Under the pieces are notes generated by a model. It saw nothing but the letters and a program-made list of their open reading frames with translations, was not told where the DNA came from and ran no database searches. From Neckera pumila (lineage: Eukaryota > Streptophyta > Bryopsida > Hypnales > Neckeraceae), in contig OZ018413.1 of the NCBI GenBank assembly GCA_963969595.1, positions 7,190,211 to 7,254,210 on the forward strand: DNA of 64,000 nt. Direction: 5' to 3'. Below are positions 11,812-23,282 of this stretch, piece by piece; position 1 is the first letter of the stretch; each line of letters begins with the position of its first letter. The position numbers were made by a program, and so were the translations under genes.

Positions 11812-12742
11812 TCCAAAAGGACCAACATGTGTTTTTTGGCTACAAAGAAATTTAAGAAGGTATGTGTGGCTAGAGATTTCTATATTTTTGGTCCAAATTT
11901 TAATAGAAGGTGGGGACAAGGAATATCTTTCATATGCACTAAATCTCATGATATTTGAAAATATGAATCCAAAGTTATGGCCTAATATGTTATTATTTTC
12001 ATAAATTGGCAATCTGGACAGATTAAAAAATATCACTTTTTTCATAAATAAAAATTTGAAATTGATTTTCTAAAGTTATACATATGTGGAATGCTTTGGA
12101 TCATTCCATTTTGATCAATGAATCAAAAATTATGAGAATTTTTTTGTTTACGAGCAGTTATGGATTTTCTACTTTAAAATAAACTTTGCGGTCCTTTATT
12201 TTACTTAACTTTCAATATTATTTGAAAAAAATAAAATCATAGAATGTAGATTGTTTAATACATAGTACAACATTGCAACCATTGACATTGGCATTTTTTA
12301 GTTCCATAAATAAAGTCTTAACAATTTAATATTTTGAATCATACTCTACTACTATCTACTTACTATTTTTTTTCCTATATTTTGTACAATTCCAAATAAT
12401 TTGAAATATTTCAAGCATGTGGCCAACTTGTCTAGAAAAGAGAATCCAAAGAAGCACCACCATTTTGGACATTTCTTCATAGAAAGTGAGCTTGTGAAGT
12501 GCAGCAATCCTATTTTTTGCAGGGCCCCAAAAAATGATTTCAGTGAATTTGAACGTTTATATCCTGCAATCCACGCAATGGAAATTTCTAAAAATTTTAC
12601 CGCATGTTTGTAACTCAACATACTATAAGATCCTATTGTTATATATGTCAAAAAAATTTTTTTTTCAAAAATTTGGTACTTGTTCTAAAAATGGCAATTT
12701 TTGAATGTTTTCGGTGAAAATATAGTCATGAAAGTTTAGAGG
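11812..12742. mobile_element. TTAA-flanked CCCCTAAAG element, copy C
   Basis: It lies in reverse orientation to copy B. The left end has decayed to TCCAAAAGGACC and the right end to GTTTAGAGG, each still next to TTAA (11808-11811 and 12743-12746). Length is 931 bp. The second segment copy has the same insertion at 56087, so it inserted before the segment duplicated. Confidence 0.75.
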
Positions 12743-12880
12743 TTAATATCAGTGCTTCCAAAGAGGGTCACTTGTGTCATTTAGCAAACAACGTAGAAAC
12801 TGCTATAGGGAATTATTAATGTTTTTAAGGTAAAAATTAGAATTTTTTTATTTCTATGTAAAGGAGGTTTAGGAGACATT

Positions 12881-12995
12881 CACTAAAAGAAACCCATTCT
12901 TTTGGACGCATTTTTATAGTCATCTGCTTTTTCAATCTCCATTTTGATGTCAAATGTAATATTAAGATGGACATAAAAACGGGTGGATGTCTATA
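12881..12995. mobile_element. CACTA-type MITE remnant
   Basis: CACTAAAAGAAACCC after ATT matches the left end of the complete copy at 57176-57326. The right terminus is missing here; sequence similarity stops near 12995. Confidence 0.5.
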
Positions 12996-13418
12996 GTATT
13001 TAATAGTATTTCCCTCCAAAAGTTTAAAAACTGTCAAAGTGGAACAAAATTGATAAGCCATTATAGCAATCATCCTTAGAGAGTAACATGGAAGTACAAA
13101 GAAATATAGGGATTGAGAAATTGGTCTATATTAGGAAAAAGTAGATACAACAAACACAGGATTCGACTTGGGAAGGAATAAATGATTGGATCTCAAAAGC
13201 ATTGAAGATGAAATCATCTCCATCCGTGGAGGTGCAAGACGTAGATGGAATCTAGTGTTTAAATGACATTTCCTAGTCACTTGCAATATATTGAAGCTAA
13301 CAATATGTTTTTGATGTTGTGAAACTTGTAGTATGAATTCATACGCTTAACCCTCTAAGGACGGGTTGATCTCCGTGAAAATCACCCTTTTTGATACAAT
13401 GTGCATCATTTACTTTAA

Positions 13419-13983
13419 CTCCTAAAGTTCCATTGTCCCTATAGGGGACCAAATGGATTTTGAGCAGGTTCCTATTTTTGATGAAGTTTTCTCAAACTTT
13501 CCCATAAGATAGAAAAACTAATTAGCTTTTGGAGGATGTAATTTTTATTCAATCAATGCCCGGGAGCAAAAGTTATGCTACAATAACTTCAAAACAGGGG
13601 AGATCAGACAGCAAAAAAATCCATAAAAAATAGAAATTTTGTTTTAATTATTTTTTTCTTATAGGTTATATTTTTTTCTAAATAGAAAGCTTTGATTCAT
13701 TCAATTTGGATTAGTGATGCAAAAGTTATAGAGTTTCTTGTTTTGCGGGCACAAAGCATCTTATTGAAAAAACTTTTTCTTTCACTTTGGTTGCTGATAT
13801 CTTTCAATCCATACGGTCAAACATCACAAAATTTTTATCACATGATTTGAGAAAAGTCTAGTACAAGATCCTATGGTTAAATTCTAAAAAAAAAATGTAA
13901 TTTTCTAATTTCTTGGATGAACGCAACAAAAGTAGCAATTTTGAGTGATTTTTGTTAGAATAATGGCCTTGGGACATTTAGGG
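13419..13983. mobile_element. TTAA-flanked CCCCTAAAG element, copy D (short)
   Basis: It starts CTCCTAAAGTTCC after TTAA (13415-13418) and ends CATTTAGGG followed by ACAA. Length is 565 bp, an internally shortened form. The copy-2 counterpart has TTAA at 58363-58366 with no element, but the right flanks align poorly, so this filled/empty pair is weaker than the others. Confidence 0.6.
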
Positions 13984-14382
13984 ACAAGCTACCATAGAAG
14001 GTCTCTCCTTTTTGCACAAAATTCCAAGGATGAACAATCACACTTCTGTCCTATATGCAAAGATTCTTTGTCATTCGTTGGATACTTAGTGTCCACAATA
14101 GCATTACATGGTTAAATAAGGAACCTTATTCCTTGTCCTTTTCTAATTTCTATCAATATACTAATATTATTAATGAATTGATGTTGTTGTCTAGTATTTT
14201 TGATTTGTTTCCGAAGTTGTGCAATCAAACGAAGTAATTTACTAATTATTATGCACTACAAGGAAAACTATAGATATTAATAAAATAGGGTACAACAAAA
14301 GATTAAAACAAATAATATAATTATGTATACCTCCACAAAAATTGCCAAAAGTGGAAATAGATCTACTATAAGGTTACTTAAA

Positions 14383-14770
14383 AAAACCAAGTGTGCCCTG
14401 TGCCGTTGCTACAACCAAAACAAAAGAAAAAGTCATTTTTTATTTTTTTTATTGATATAAAAACTTTGAAATTCAATAACTTTCACTCCGTCATTTCAAA
14501 CGTCACGAAACAAAGCCCGTCCACCCCTCCTCGCCAAGAGCTTTCCAACGGTACCAAGCACACTGCCAAAATCAAAGTAAAAGTAATTTTCTAATTTTTT
14601 AATCCATAAATACTTCAAAATTCAATAACTTCCGCACTGTAGGTCCAAACGCCACAAAACCAAGCCCATGCACCCCTCCTCGCCGAGCCCTTTCCAACGG
14701 TACCAAGCACGCCCCCTGGGGGATGCACGATCCGGGAGATCTCAAAGTAACAAACAAACATCCAAATTTA
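14383..14770. repeat. Copy-1-only insertion with two 149-bp tandem units
   Basis: Copy 2 runs straight from the poly-A tract at 59620 to ATGAGGGGA, while copy 1 holds about 390 extra bases. Most of these are two tandem units with a period of 149 bp at about 14431-14728; each contains ACCCCTCCTCGCC and TTTCCAACGGTACCAAGCAC. The unit is more GC-rich than its surroundings and may be satellite-like. Confidence 0.65.
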
Positions 14771-15044
14771 AGGTATGGATGAGGGGATAGCCCCCTATTA
14801 AATACATCTTGTTTGTAGGTGTACCCTTAAATTACAAGAAAATGCCCTTCCCTCCAAGCGTTTGAGAACTCTCTCGTTGTTGTTTTATAGTTCTAGTGAT
14901 GAATACGTCGTAGCAGAAGTCAATGTCCTACAGACTTGGACTACGGGATTGTGAACTAATATATTGAAAATTACTTGAGTTTTTCCAACTATTGTATAAT
15001 GGAAATTATAGCTCTGATTCGTCTGATGATCAAGGATTGTTTAG

Positions 15045-16918
15045 GGGTGAATGCAAGAAACATTCAAAGCATTTTGTCACACCTTAGTTTTTTCAAATTT
15101 TTTTTGGGCCATAACTTTTGTCTCTTAGCTCCAATGACTCAAAATTTATAGGGAAGCTACTCATAACCATTAAAAGCTTTTAATCAATTTTTCAAGATTT
15201 TTCAAAAAATTATGTACTATTTTTAAACAGTCCTGATAATTTCTCACAATGGATGATTTAGGGGTTTCTTGCACTTTTTTAAACCCAAAAAAATGAATTT
15301 TGAGCTGAAATTTGGAGAGAATGGTCTTATACTGTAGTAGACTTATAGCTACTGTCTAAAGGAGTTTTAAAAATACTAATTTTTATGTGGGTAGAAGTCC
15401 ACAAAGAGAGCTCCTTTCTGCATTTTTTTCAAAGGTATGAAACATTATTTTGGTGCTTTTTCTGGTCAAATTCCATTACCAAAAAGTTTCTTAAATGGAG
15501 TGTTTTTAGAATTTTCTTTTTAACCCCTAAAGGACTAAGGCCTTTTTTCTGCCAAAAAACTCTCAAAACTGCAATTTCTAGAGCAAAGAGTAAAAAAATT
15601 TGAAAATTGTTTTTTTTTCACATCCAACCATAAGATCTTATACCTAACTAATATGACAATGTGTGGAAAAAATTTCAAAAAAATTTGGCCGCACAGATTG
15701 CAAGATATCTACGTTTAAAGTGAAAAAACAAGATTTTCAGCACATTGCGGGACTAGATTTTTTGACTTTGAACATTTTTAACTTAAATTTTTTGCACTAC
15801 AGAGCTTTGAGCTTTAAATCTTTGTAGTGGAGAATTGAGTTGAGAGTCTAGGGAAAAAAAACAACTCAAAAGAACTTAATCTTCATTCTTAAAAAAATTG
15901 TTAAGTAGAAGATAGTACAAGATAGAAGGAAAATCTAAAATATTGATATCTATTAGATGGGATTAAAATGTACTAATCCCAATGGTGAGATCATTCTAGC
16001 AAGAAAACTAAACCATGGGAAATTTTATTTTTTGAAAAACTGTAGAAATTGCATTCCAAAATGAATCCTACAAGTTAATTTTTTCAAGAAGATGCTCTAA
16101 TTGCCCAAAAAACAAGATTGTCTACAACTTTTTCATGAAAAATTCCAAAAAAATGAATAAAAGCTTTTCAAATAGGCAAAAATATAATCTATAAGATAAA
16201 AAAATCAAGAAAAAAAAATTAAATCTTTTGCAAAAATTTTTTGCTGCCTCATCTCCCCTGTTTTGAGCTTATTTGGGCATAACTTTTGTTCCCGAGCACC
16301 AATTGAAAAAAAATTATATTCCCACGAAGCTTATCAATTTTTCTATCTTCAAAAAAGGTTTTAGAAAATCACGACAAAAATTCAGCCTATAGGTACCTGC
16401 CCAAAATCCCATTTGTCCCCCAAATGGACAATGGTTCTTTAGGGGTTAAAAAAATCCAAAAAAAATTCCATTTGGAAAAACTTTTTGGTGATGGGTTTTG
16501 ACCAAAAAACTCACCAAAATCATATTTCATACCTTTGAAAAAAATGCAGAAAGGAGCTCTTTTTGTGAACTTGTACACCACATAAAAATAAGTATTTTTA
16601 AAATTCTTTTTGACAGTAGCTATAAGTCTACTAGAAAACAATTCTCTCCAAATTCCATCTCAAAATTTGTTCCTTTGGGTTAAAAAAAGTGCAAAAAATC
16701 CCTAAATCACCCATGTGAGAAATTATTGGGGCTATTTAAAAATAATAAATTACTTTTTAAATTTTTTAAAAATTGGATAAGGTGTATAATGGTTATGAGT
16801 AGCTTCCTTTTAAATTTTGAGTCATTTGGAGCTAAAACACAAAAGTTATGGCCAAAAAAAATCAAAACTGGGTGTGACAAAACGCAACAAATAGTACAAG
16901 TGTTTCTTGCATTTACCC
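15045..16918. mobile_element. Foldback element, GGGTGAATGC family, 4-bp TTAG duplication
   Basis: The left end is GGGTGAATGCAAGAAACA and the right end TGTTTCTTGCATTTACCC. The inverted arms extend for several hundred bases, including the matching phrases at 15110-15170 and 16800-16860. TTAG flanks both ends (15041-15044 and 16919-16922), and copy 2 has a single TTAG at 59890-59893 without the element. It is non-coding. A TTAA-flanked element (15524-16445) sits in its centre, so the foldback element is the older of the two. Confidence 0.8.
15524..16445. mobile_element. TTAA-flanked CCCCTAAAG element, nested copy
   Basis: It runs from CCCCTAAAGGAC to CTTTAGGGG with TTAA on both sides (15520-15523 and 16446-16449), 922 bp in total. 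It splits the loop of the foldback element at 15045-16918. Confidence 0.82.
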
Positions 16919-17274
16919 TTAGCTATAGGGTTGAATAGGAGCCCTAATGAGGGTGGTAGATTACTAGTTGCAAATTTGCCTAAAAAAATGAGACAATTTG
17001 AGGCTTTAGTACCTGCTAATGCTTTAGAGTAGCCCCATTGCAACACATTGAAGCAACACTTTAAATGTTTTGCACCATTGATCTTAGAAGATCAATGGTG
17101 CAAAATCTTTAGAGTGTTGGTTCAGCTTGTTGCAGTGTAGATGCTCTTAGTGATTATATTGGCTCGTTGTTTGTCCATTTGATGTGTAAAACTCAAATTT
17201 GTTGTTTTTCCACCATACTTTTGAAAAAGTTGAGATGTATTTCAAAATGCTTGTTTTTAAAATGATATTCCCTC

Positions 17275-17511
17275 CACTATAAGAACCCCGTGTTTTTTAG
17301 GATGTTTTCACTATTTTTGGAACGCATTTTTGTGGACATTACAATTGACAACCCATGTTTTTATGTCAACAATAATGTTTGATAAATCATCAAGATGTTT
17401 TATCGAACATTATTGTTGACATAAAAACATGGGTTGTCAATTGTGATGTCCACAAAAATGGGTTCCAAAAAATAGTGAAAACATCCCCCCAAGCATGGAT
17501 TTCTTATAGTG
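17275..17511. mobile_element. CACTA-type palindromic MITE, 237 bp, with empty site
   Basis: The ends are CACTATAAGAACCCCG and GGATTTCTTATAGTG, with CTC directly repeated outside (17272-17274 and 17512-17514). The interior is one near-perfect palindrome of about 90-bp arms containing ACATAAAAACATGGGTTGTC and its complement. Copy 2 lacks it at about 60126-60131, where ATTTCCTGTGTCCC joins the flanks. Confidence 0.85.
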
Positions 17512-19202
17512 CTCTGTCCCAAAATGACCCATTCTAGTGGTGGAAAAAATATTTGGAATTAAGGCTGAAAATAACATTAATTCAATTCGTTTCTAAGTAT
17601 GCGGAGGAAGTTGTTATCTATTCATGGAGTGAATCTTCAAGAACAACAATGATCATTTTTGAGCAACCGAAAGATCATTTTGGGACAAAAAACTCAAAAA
17701 TAATCAGAAGATCATTTTGGGATGGAGGGAACACATTGAATTTTTGGAGATTTTGATGGCGCTTTGGTTGTTGCAATGTAAATCAATTGGTTCTGGTTTG
17801 ATGAAGTGTAAATCACAATAGAGAGTTTTTATTAGCTCGATCACTTTTTTTGTTGCTTTAACTAAAGATTGATATTCCAATTTAGGGTGATTTCAAAAAA
17901 CACCGGTACTATGTGGGCATCACAAGTTGTGCGTCAAACATATCTTCTATTATAGCCTTTGAAATATAGGGCCAATGGATCTAAAATTAAATAAGAACAA
18001 TGGGCCAAACCTTTTAGTGTTGTAGCAAATGATTTTGAAGATTTTAATTTAATATTAAAAGAATCAATTTGTGTAATAAAATATAGTTGCTTATATTAAT
18101 ATATTATTTATGTAATATATAATCTTTTCTAATTTTTTACACTTTGAATGTGTATGGTTGAAGAGACTTTTGAGTATCCAAAATTATCTTCATAGAAGTG
18201 AGATTCTAGGATTATATTTCAATCAGAAGCATTAATTTGGAATGCAAAGGACAATTAAAAATAGCAAATTTCAAATCTTCAACATGGGTGCAAAGAAGGC
18301 CGCCTTGCACACAAATCTTTAAACACTTGAAAACACTTTTCCGTCATATTTCTAGTAGACTCTTGTCTTGATAAAGTTCTTATAAATGGATAATTTTTGT
18401 TTTAATTTTTTGAAAGTTTTTGCTGAGTATTTTCTAATAGTTTAAACATAAGAGTGTCTATTTCTTGAAAGTTTTTTTCAATCTATATTGTGAATAAGTT
18501 TTCACCTAAATTTGTTTTAAGTCTCAAATTTCAATAATGTATTATTTTTAGCGTTATGATAATTATCTATGATACTTTATTTTTAGGTATTTTTTCCAAA
18601 AGCTCATAGTACTATAAAAAAGTTCCCCAAATGCAACAAAATGAATAGGTGTTTCTTAGTCTTGGAATCACAGTTGATGACTCACAATGCAACATATGCT
18701 TTCTTTTTTGTACTCTATGTGATGGGATTTTTTGCCAACGTGAAAATATAGGCCCTTGCAGATTTTCTGTGGTCTTGATTACTACCTGGTCCAACTGCCC
18801 AATTGCCATTAGTGTATCCATTGAGTCATAATTGTTAGCCTTTGTAGTAGAATAAACCATGGAATGTTGTTCCTTTGATGTAGCAATCTATATGTTTGTC
18901 TACTTATAAATGTACAGTAGGAATAGATCAACCGGGTTCTAAATGTGTCCTTTAGCTAGGAAAAAGTGACATACTCTTTGAAACATCTATTCTTGTCATT
19001 GATGAGGTAGTAGGCTTACATGGGCAATTTATGAACCTCCTACCTTATTTATGGTGTGTGCCATGTATCATGATATAAGGTTGATTGTCGGTTGCTATAT
19101 TGGTTAAAAATGCAAGTTTACCAACTGTATTTTGATATTCAAATAGTGTTTAGGCTCAACAAATGGTGTGCATGTACCTTAAGAGAGTTTCTGGGCAATT
19201 GG

Positions 19203-19560
19203 CATTAGAAAAAAATCAACCCTCCGGAGGGCTACTCCAGATTCATATGCCAAGCTATTTCAAGCTTGGCTTGTTAATCTCAAAGAGGGCCTTGGTGAGC
19301 AGTCAGCCAAGCTGATTGCTTGCCAAAACAGTCGGATTTTGTACTATATTTATTTATTTTTTAAAGATTTTCTTAAGATTAATTATTTTATTTATTTATT
19401 TGTTATTTGTTATTTTTACTCGCAATATTAGGTCCTTGCGCCATTGTCATTGCAATTTCGGTTGCACAGAGATAGGGGAAAAAGGTATTTTTCAATCCCC
19501 CAAAACAAAATTTCAGGGTACTTCGGAGGACCCTCCGGAGGCCTGAAATTTTCTCTAATG
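19203..19560. mobile_element. CATTAG..CTAATG MITE (CCTCCGGAGG family), with empty site
   Basis: The ends are CATTAGAAAAAAATCAA and AAATTTTCTCTAATG, each with CCTCCGGAGG about 15-20 bases inside. Copy 2 reads GGGCAGTTGCAAGCC at 62948-62962 where copy 1 has the element, so only 0 or 1 bp was duplicated. It lies inside the copia remnant. Confidence 0.75.
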
Positions 19561-20184
19561 CAAGCCAGGGGGTAATGGTCTTGCTAATTTCCAACTTGCT
19601 GCACATATAATTGTTCCTCTAACTAAGCAATTTTCTTGATGTGATCTCCAGTAATGAAGAGATCATCAACGTACAAGTCAGATGATGATAACTGTTAAAC
19701 TGCCTTCCAGTAGGTAGAAAATATTGTCATCTGATTATGACTCTCATAAATCGTTAATTCTTTGAAATTGTTGAATGCATCAATATTACTGCCAAGGTGA
19801 CTATTTTAGTCCATAGAGCACTCTATCAAGATAACAAATTAACAAGGTGTTTGGATTCTGGTTTCTCATACCCTAAGGGTTGTTTCATGAAAACTAGTTC
19901 TTGTAATTTGTTGTTTAGAAAGGTTGTTTTGACATAATAGTGTCCTACTAACCAGCATGACCTTGCTTCCTACAATTGCACTAACAGCTTTGCGCATGTT
20001 CTATTTTGCCACAAGGTATGAATCCAGAGGACACATTGTGTCCTCGAAACCACTTAGGGGTTAATTGACAGCTTCATGGAAAGATAAAAATCCTCTTCTA
20101 GGTTCGCAATGTAGTTTTCTAATCACATTGAAGGCTTGCGAATTCTGTGAGATGTGCGCCTTGGTAATGATGGGGGAGTTGAAT

Positions 20185-20466
20185 GTATAGGGCAATGCCC
20201 GCAAAGGAGGGCATTGCGTCAAATAATTGGCCGACAAGGAGGGTAGAGCCCGACGAGGAGGGCCAATTATTTGGCGCAATGCCCAATGATAAGGGTATTG
20301 CCTGACATAAAGCACAAGCAAAATTCAATGAAAACCTGGATGATAAATTGGAGCCGGATGAAAAATCCGTAATCCCCAATTATGCGGGTTTGCCCGCGTA
20401 ATCAAGCATTACGGCACAAAAACTTCCCCGCAAAATGAATGGGAGAAGTCTCGCGAGTGGTTTACG
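20185..20466 (-). mobile_element. Multi-hairpin element, 282 bp, with empty site
   Basis: Read on the - strand it starts CGTAAACCACTCGCGAG and ends CATTGCCCTATAC. An unoccupied relative reads GTTGAATGAGAGCTGG at 63429-63444; here GTTGAAT and AGAGCTGG flank the element, so insertion added 281-282 bp with at most one duplicated base. There is a short hairpin around CGTAATC..AATCAAGCATTACG and a long stem with arms GGGCATTGCGTCAAATAATT and GGCCAATTATTTGGCGCAAT. Confidence 0.75.
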
Positions 20467-20683
20467 AGAGCTGGAATGGTTTGCGCTAATGAGGAATCCC
20501 TGAGAGGTACCAATGGTTGCGGTAGGAGCTTGTGATCAAGTTGATTCCCGCGAGTGTTGTATCAGTACACAATACTGCCAATGTGCCTATTTTGGTTCTA
20601 ATTTTCCAGGGATCTAATTTTCTAGGGAACTAGAAAGCTTTGTATTGTTTCAGATAGAATGAGGAGACTGATGAAGACAACCA

Positions 20684-20839
20684 AAATTTTGTTAAAAAGG
20701 CGGTATTTCTTAAAGTTAACTTGGCGCTTTTCTATTTAGACCATTTGTTATGAAATCTATACTTGTCCTAGAATTTGGAGCTAAAGAAGGAAATAAATGG
20801 AAAAATGGCACATGGAATATCGCCATTTTAACAAAATTT
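20684..20839. mobile_element. Small MITE with AAATTTTGTTAAAA termini
   Basis: AAATTTTGTTAAAAAGGCGG at the left and CGCCATTTTAACAAAATTT at the right are inverted copies. Related arms occur at 23589, 23652, 33572 and 63796. No target duplication was defined. Confidence 0.55.
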
Positions 20840-22109
20840 CTCAAACTTAGTTTCTCATTGAGATACTAGAATTGGATCGGTAGTAGGGAAATAACATCTA
20901 TATCCTGTAGCGGTTTCGTCCCACTTTATATGAAGATATTTTGGAATTTAGCTTATGATGCTTATGTTTGGGAAGACTCTTGTATCAAAAGTACGGAGAT
21001 GTGAGACATGTTGTTTAAGTCCAGAGAAAGCTTCATTTGGAGTTTTGTCTAAGGATTTAGTAGGCCGCCTATTGAAGAGATAACATGATGCTCTAATAGC
21101 TTTTGACCAAAGATTCTTTGGTAACAAGCTTTGATGAGTGAAGCATCAAGCTAACCCTTCTTGTACTAATAATGACCTACTCTTACATTTTGCTAAGACA
21201 CAATTGCTCTGAGGAGTGTATGGTTCATATGGTTGTTAGAATTGGTGCATATTACCTTAAGATGAGCAAAAATCTCTGAGTTGTGATTATGTTTAACTGA
21301 TTCTCCACCGAAGTTGCTCCTCAATGTTTGGATTTGATATCCGGATTGCTTCTCTACTAATGTCTTGAAACTGCAAATTTCATGAAAAACTTGATCCTTG
21401 GTTTTGATAAATCATACTCAAGACATGTCTTTTTGTTGTAGCCATCAAATAAAAGTTATGAAGTAGCGAGATCCATTATATGCAATGGTGTTGAAGAGAC
21501 CGCACACGTCTGTGTAAACTATCATCAGAGGTTTAGATATTTCAAATTGATTCTTTGGGAATGTCTTTCTGCTTTGTTTGCGACTTTGGCAAATGTCACA
21601 GATATATTCAATGTAGAGTTGGGGACAAAAAGATCCATTTTTCATTGAGACGCTTCCTCATATAGTCAGTACTTCATCAAATTTTACAACTAACTATAGA
21701 TTCTAAAAGCTATGAAAGAGAGACAAAAGGTGTTAAATTTTGAGGCATATCAAAAAAAGAGAAGTAATAGTAAAAAAAATGTGAAGTAATGAATGAAAAT
21801 CACAATTAAAAGGCTCCAAAAATTGTTATAAATCCACCACCAATGTTCCCCCAATTTAAAACCAATCGATTATCAATCTACAAGGCACTTACTTGATTTG
21901 AAGCACTTTCAAATTCAAAAGAGCAATTTAGAGGCAAAACAATGTTATTGATGTTGATGAGCATGGCAAATTCCTTATGAACTATAAGTGCAAAATTGTC
22001 TTTGGCAAATATTAAAGGATGGTAGGGCAATTATTTTCACTTTAAAATTTAATACATTTCTCCCCATATCCACTTTTAGAATATATAATTAGTTCTAAAT
22101 TTGGTAGAA

Positions 22110-23282
22110 CATTACAAAAAACCGCAGGCTTCAAGTGGGCCGCTCCAGAGTAGCTGAAAGGACCCCACAATAACATTTAAATTGGATAAAGGATTGCTTT
22201 TCATCCTATAATCGTTCACCTTGCACCGCGACGTCGGATGTGTCAATGGTTCAATATCCAAGTACAAGGCATTATATAATCAGGGTTCAAGTAGTATAAT
22301 GCACCTTAACCCTGATTATATTATTGCATTCCTTGTACTCTAACCAAGTTTTGGAAAAAAAATCAAATGTCAAAATTAGTCCAATGACATCTACTATCAA
22401 GATCTTTTTTAGTGGCAATCTGATAGTCGTAATTCATTGACAATTGGTGAAAATGAAAGGTGAAGAGGTTGTCAATTTAGAAAAATCAGTTGTTTATGGT
22501 AAAATCTCAAAGAATATGGGATATTTTGAAGAGAGATCACTCATTGTTCAAATTCAAGAATTGTTAAAAGTCAAATTATTTTTTTCAAAAATCTTTGAAC
22601 CAAAAAGAATGTAGAAAAGCAACCTAGTTTTTATCTCCAAATATCCTTTTGAAGTTTAGAGCTTCCAATAAAAAATTATGGACAAAATTCTAAGAGAGTG
22701 TTTAAATGTCCAAGAAATTTTTGCTTCCAAATCCTTTCAGAATTTTGTTCATAACTTTTTATTGGAGGCTCTAAAACTCAAATAGATTTTTGGAGATGAA
22801 AACTAGCATGATTCTCCACATTTTTTTGGGTTCAAAAATTTTTGAAAAAATAATCCTACTATGCCTAAATGAGGTCTAAAATTTGTATTTTAACACAATT
22901 TTTGCTTTTTATTTAGCTATGAGTGGTTGTGTTCCTTTTTAGTTTTAAGTTACATATCCCACATGGATTGTTGTACCTACTACTATCCCACTTGTATAAA
23001 TATCTTCCCTTCCCAATTTCAAATTCATTAAACTTTTTGGTTTACAAAGCTAGTTCAAAATCACTGGTGTCTCTAATTTTTTTGATAATTAGCATCAAAA
23101 TCCACTTCATTTTGGTTAATTTGATTGAATTTGATTAATTACCCAGTTAATCAGACATGTACTACAATCACATTAGTGTGTACTGACATCCTTCCCAAAA
23201 TTCATACACTCTAACTACTCACTGATAGACTGATTTAGTCACTCTGGAGCGGCCTTCCAGAGGCCTCAAATTTTCTGTAATG
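22110..23282. mobile_element. 1.17-kb element with CATTAC/GTAATG ends and internal hairpins
   Basis: The left end contains CATTACAAAAAA and GGGCCGCTCCAGAGT; the right end contains ACTCTGGAGCGGCC and TTTTCTGTAATG. The ends are inverted copies and relatives of the CATTAG..CTAATG MITEs. Inside are two strong hairpins: 22259-22341 (arms with TATAATCAGGGTT and AACCCTGATTATA) and 22578-22854 (arms of about 120 bp). TATAAA occurs near 22996. It splits the copia remnant between gag-pre-integrase and integrase. Confidence 0.65.

Larger units (their letters stand above)
7538..20986. repeat. Large direct duplication, copy 1
   Basis: The order of anchor sequences matches 50160-64000 in the same orientation. 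Examples are 7620-7960 with 50240-50590, 9147-10320 with 51675-52830, 10330-12740 with 54670-57015, 13010-13345 with 57955-58300, 17520-18400 with 60130-60955, and 18410-19200 with 62145-62955. The copies are clearly diverged and each has private insertions. Copy-1-only insertions lie at 8216-9146, 10827-11014, 13419-13983, about 14383-14770, 15045-16918, 17275-17511, 19203-19560 and 20185-20466. It may be a segmental duplication or two members of a dispersed composite repeat. Confidence 0.85.
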
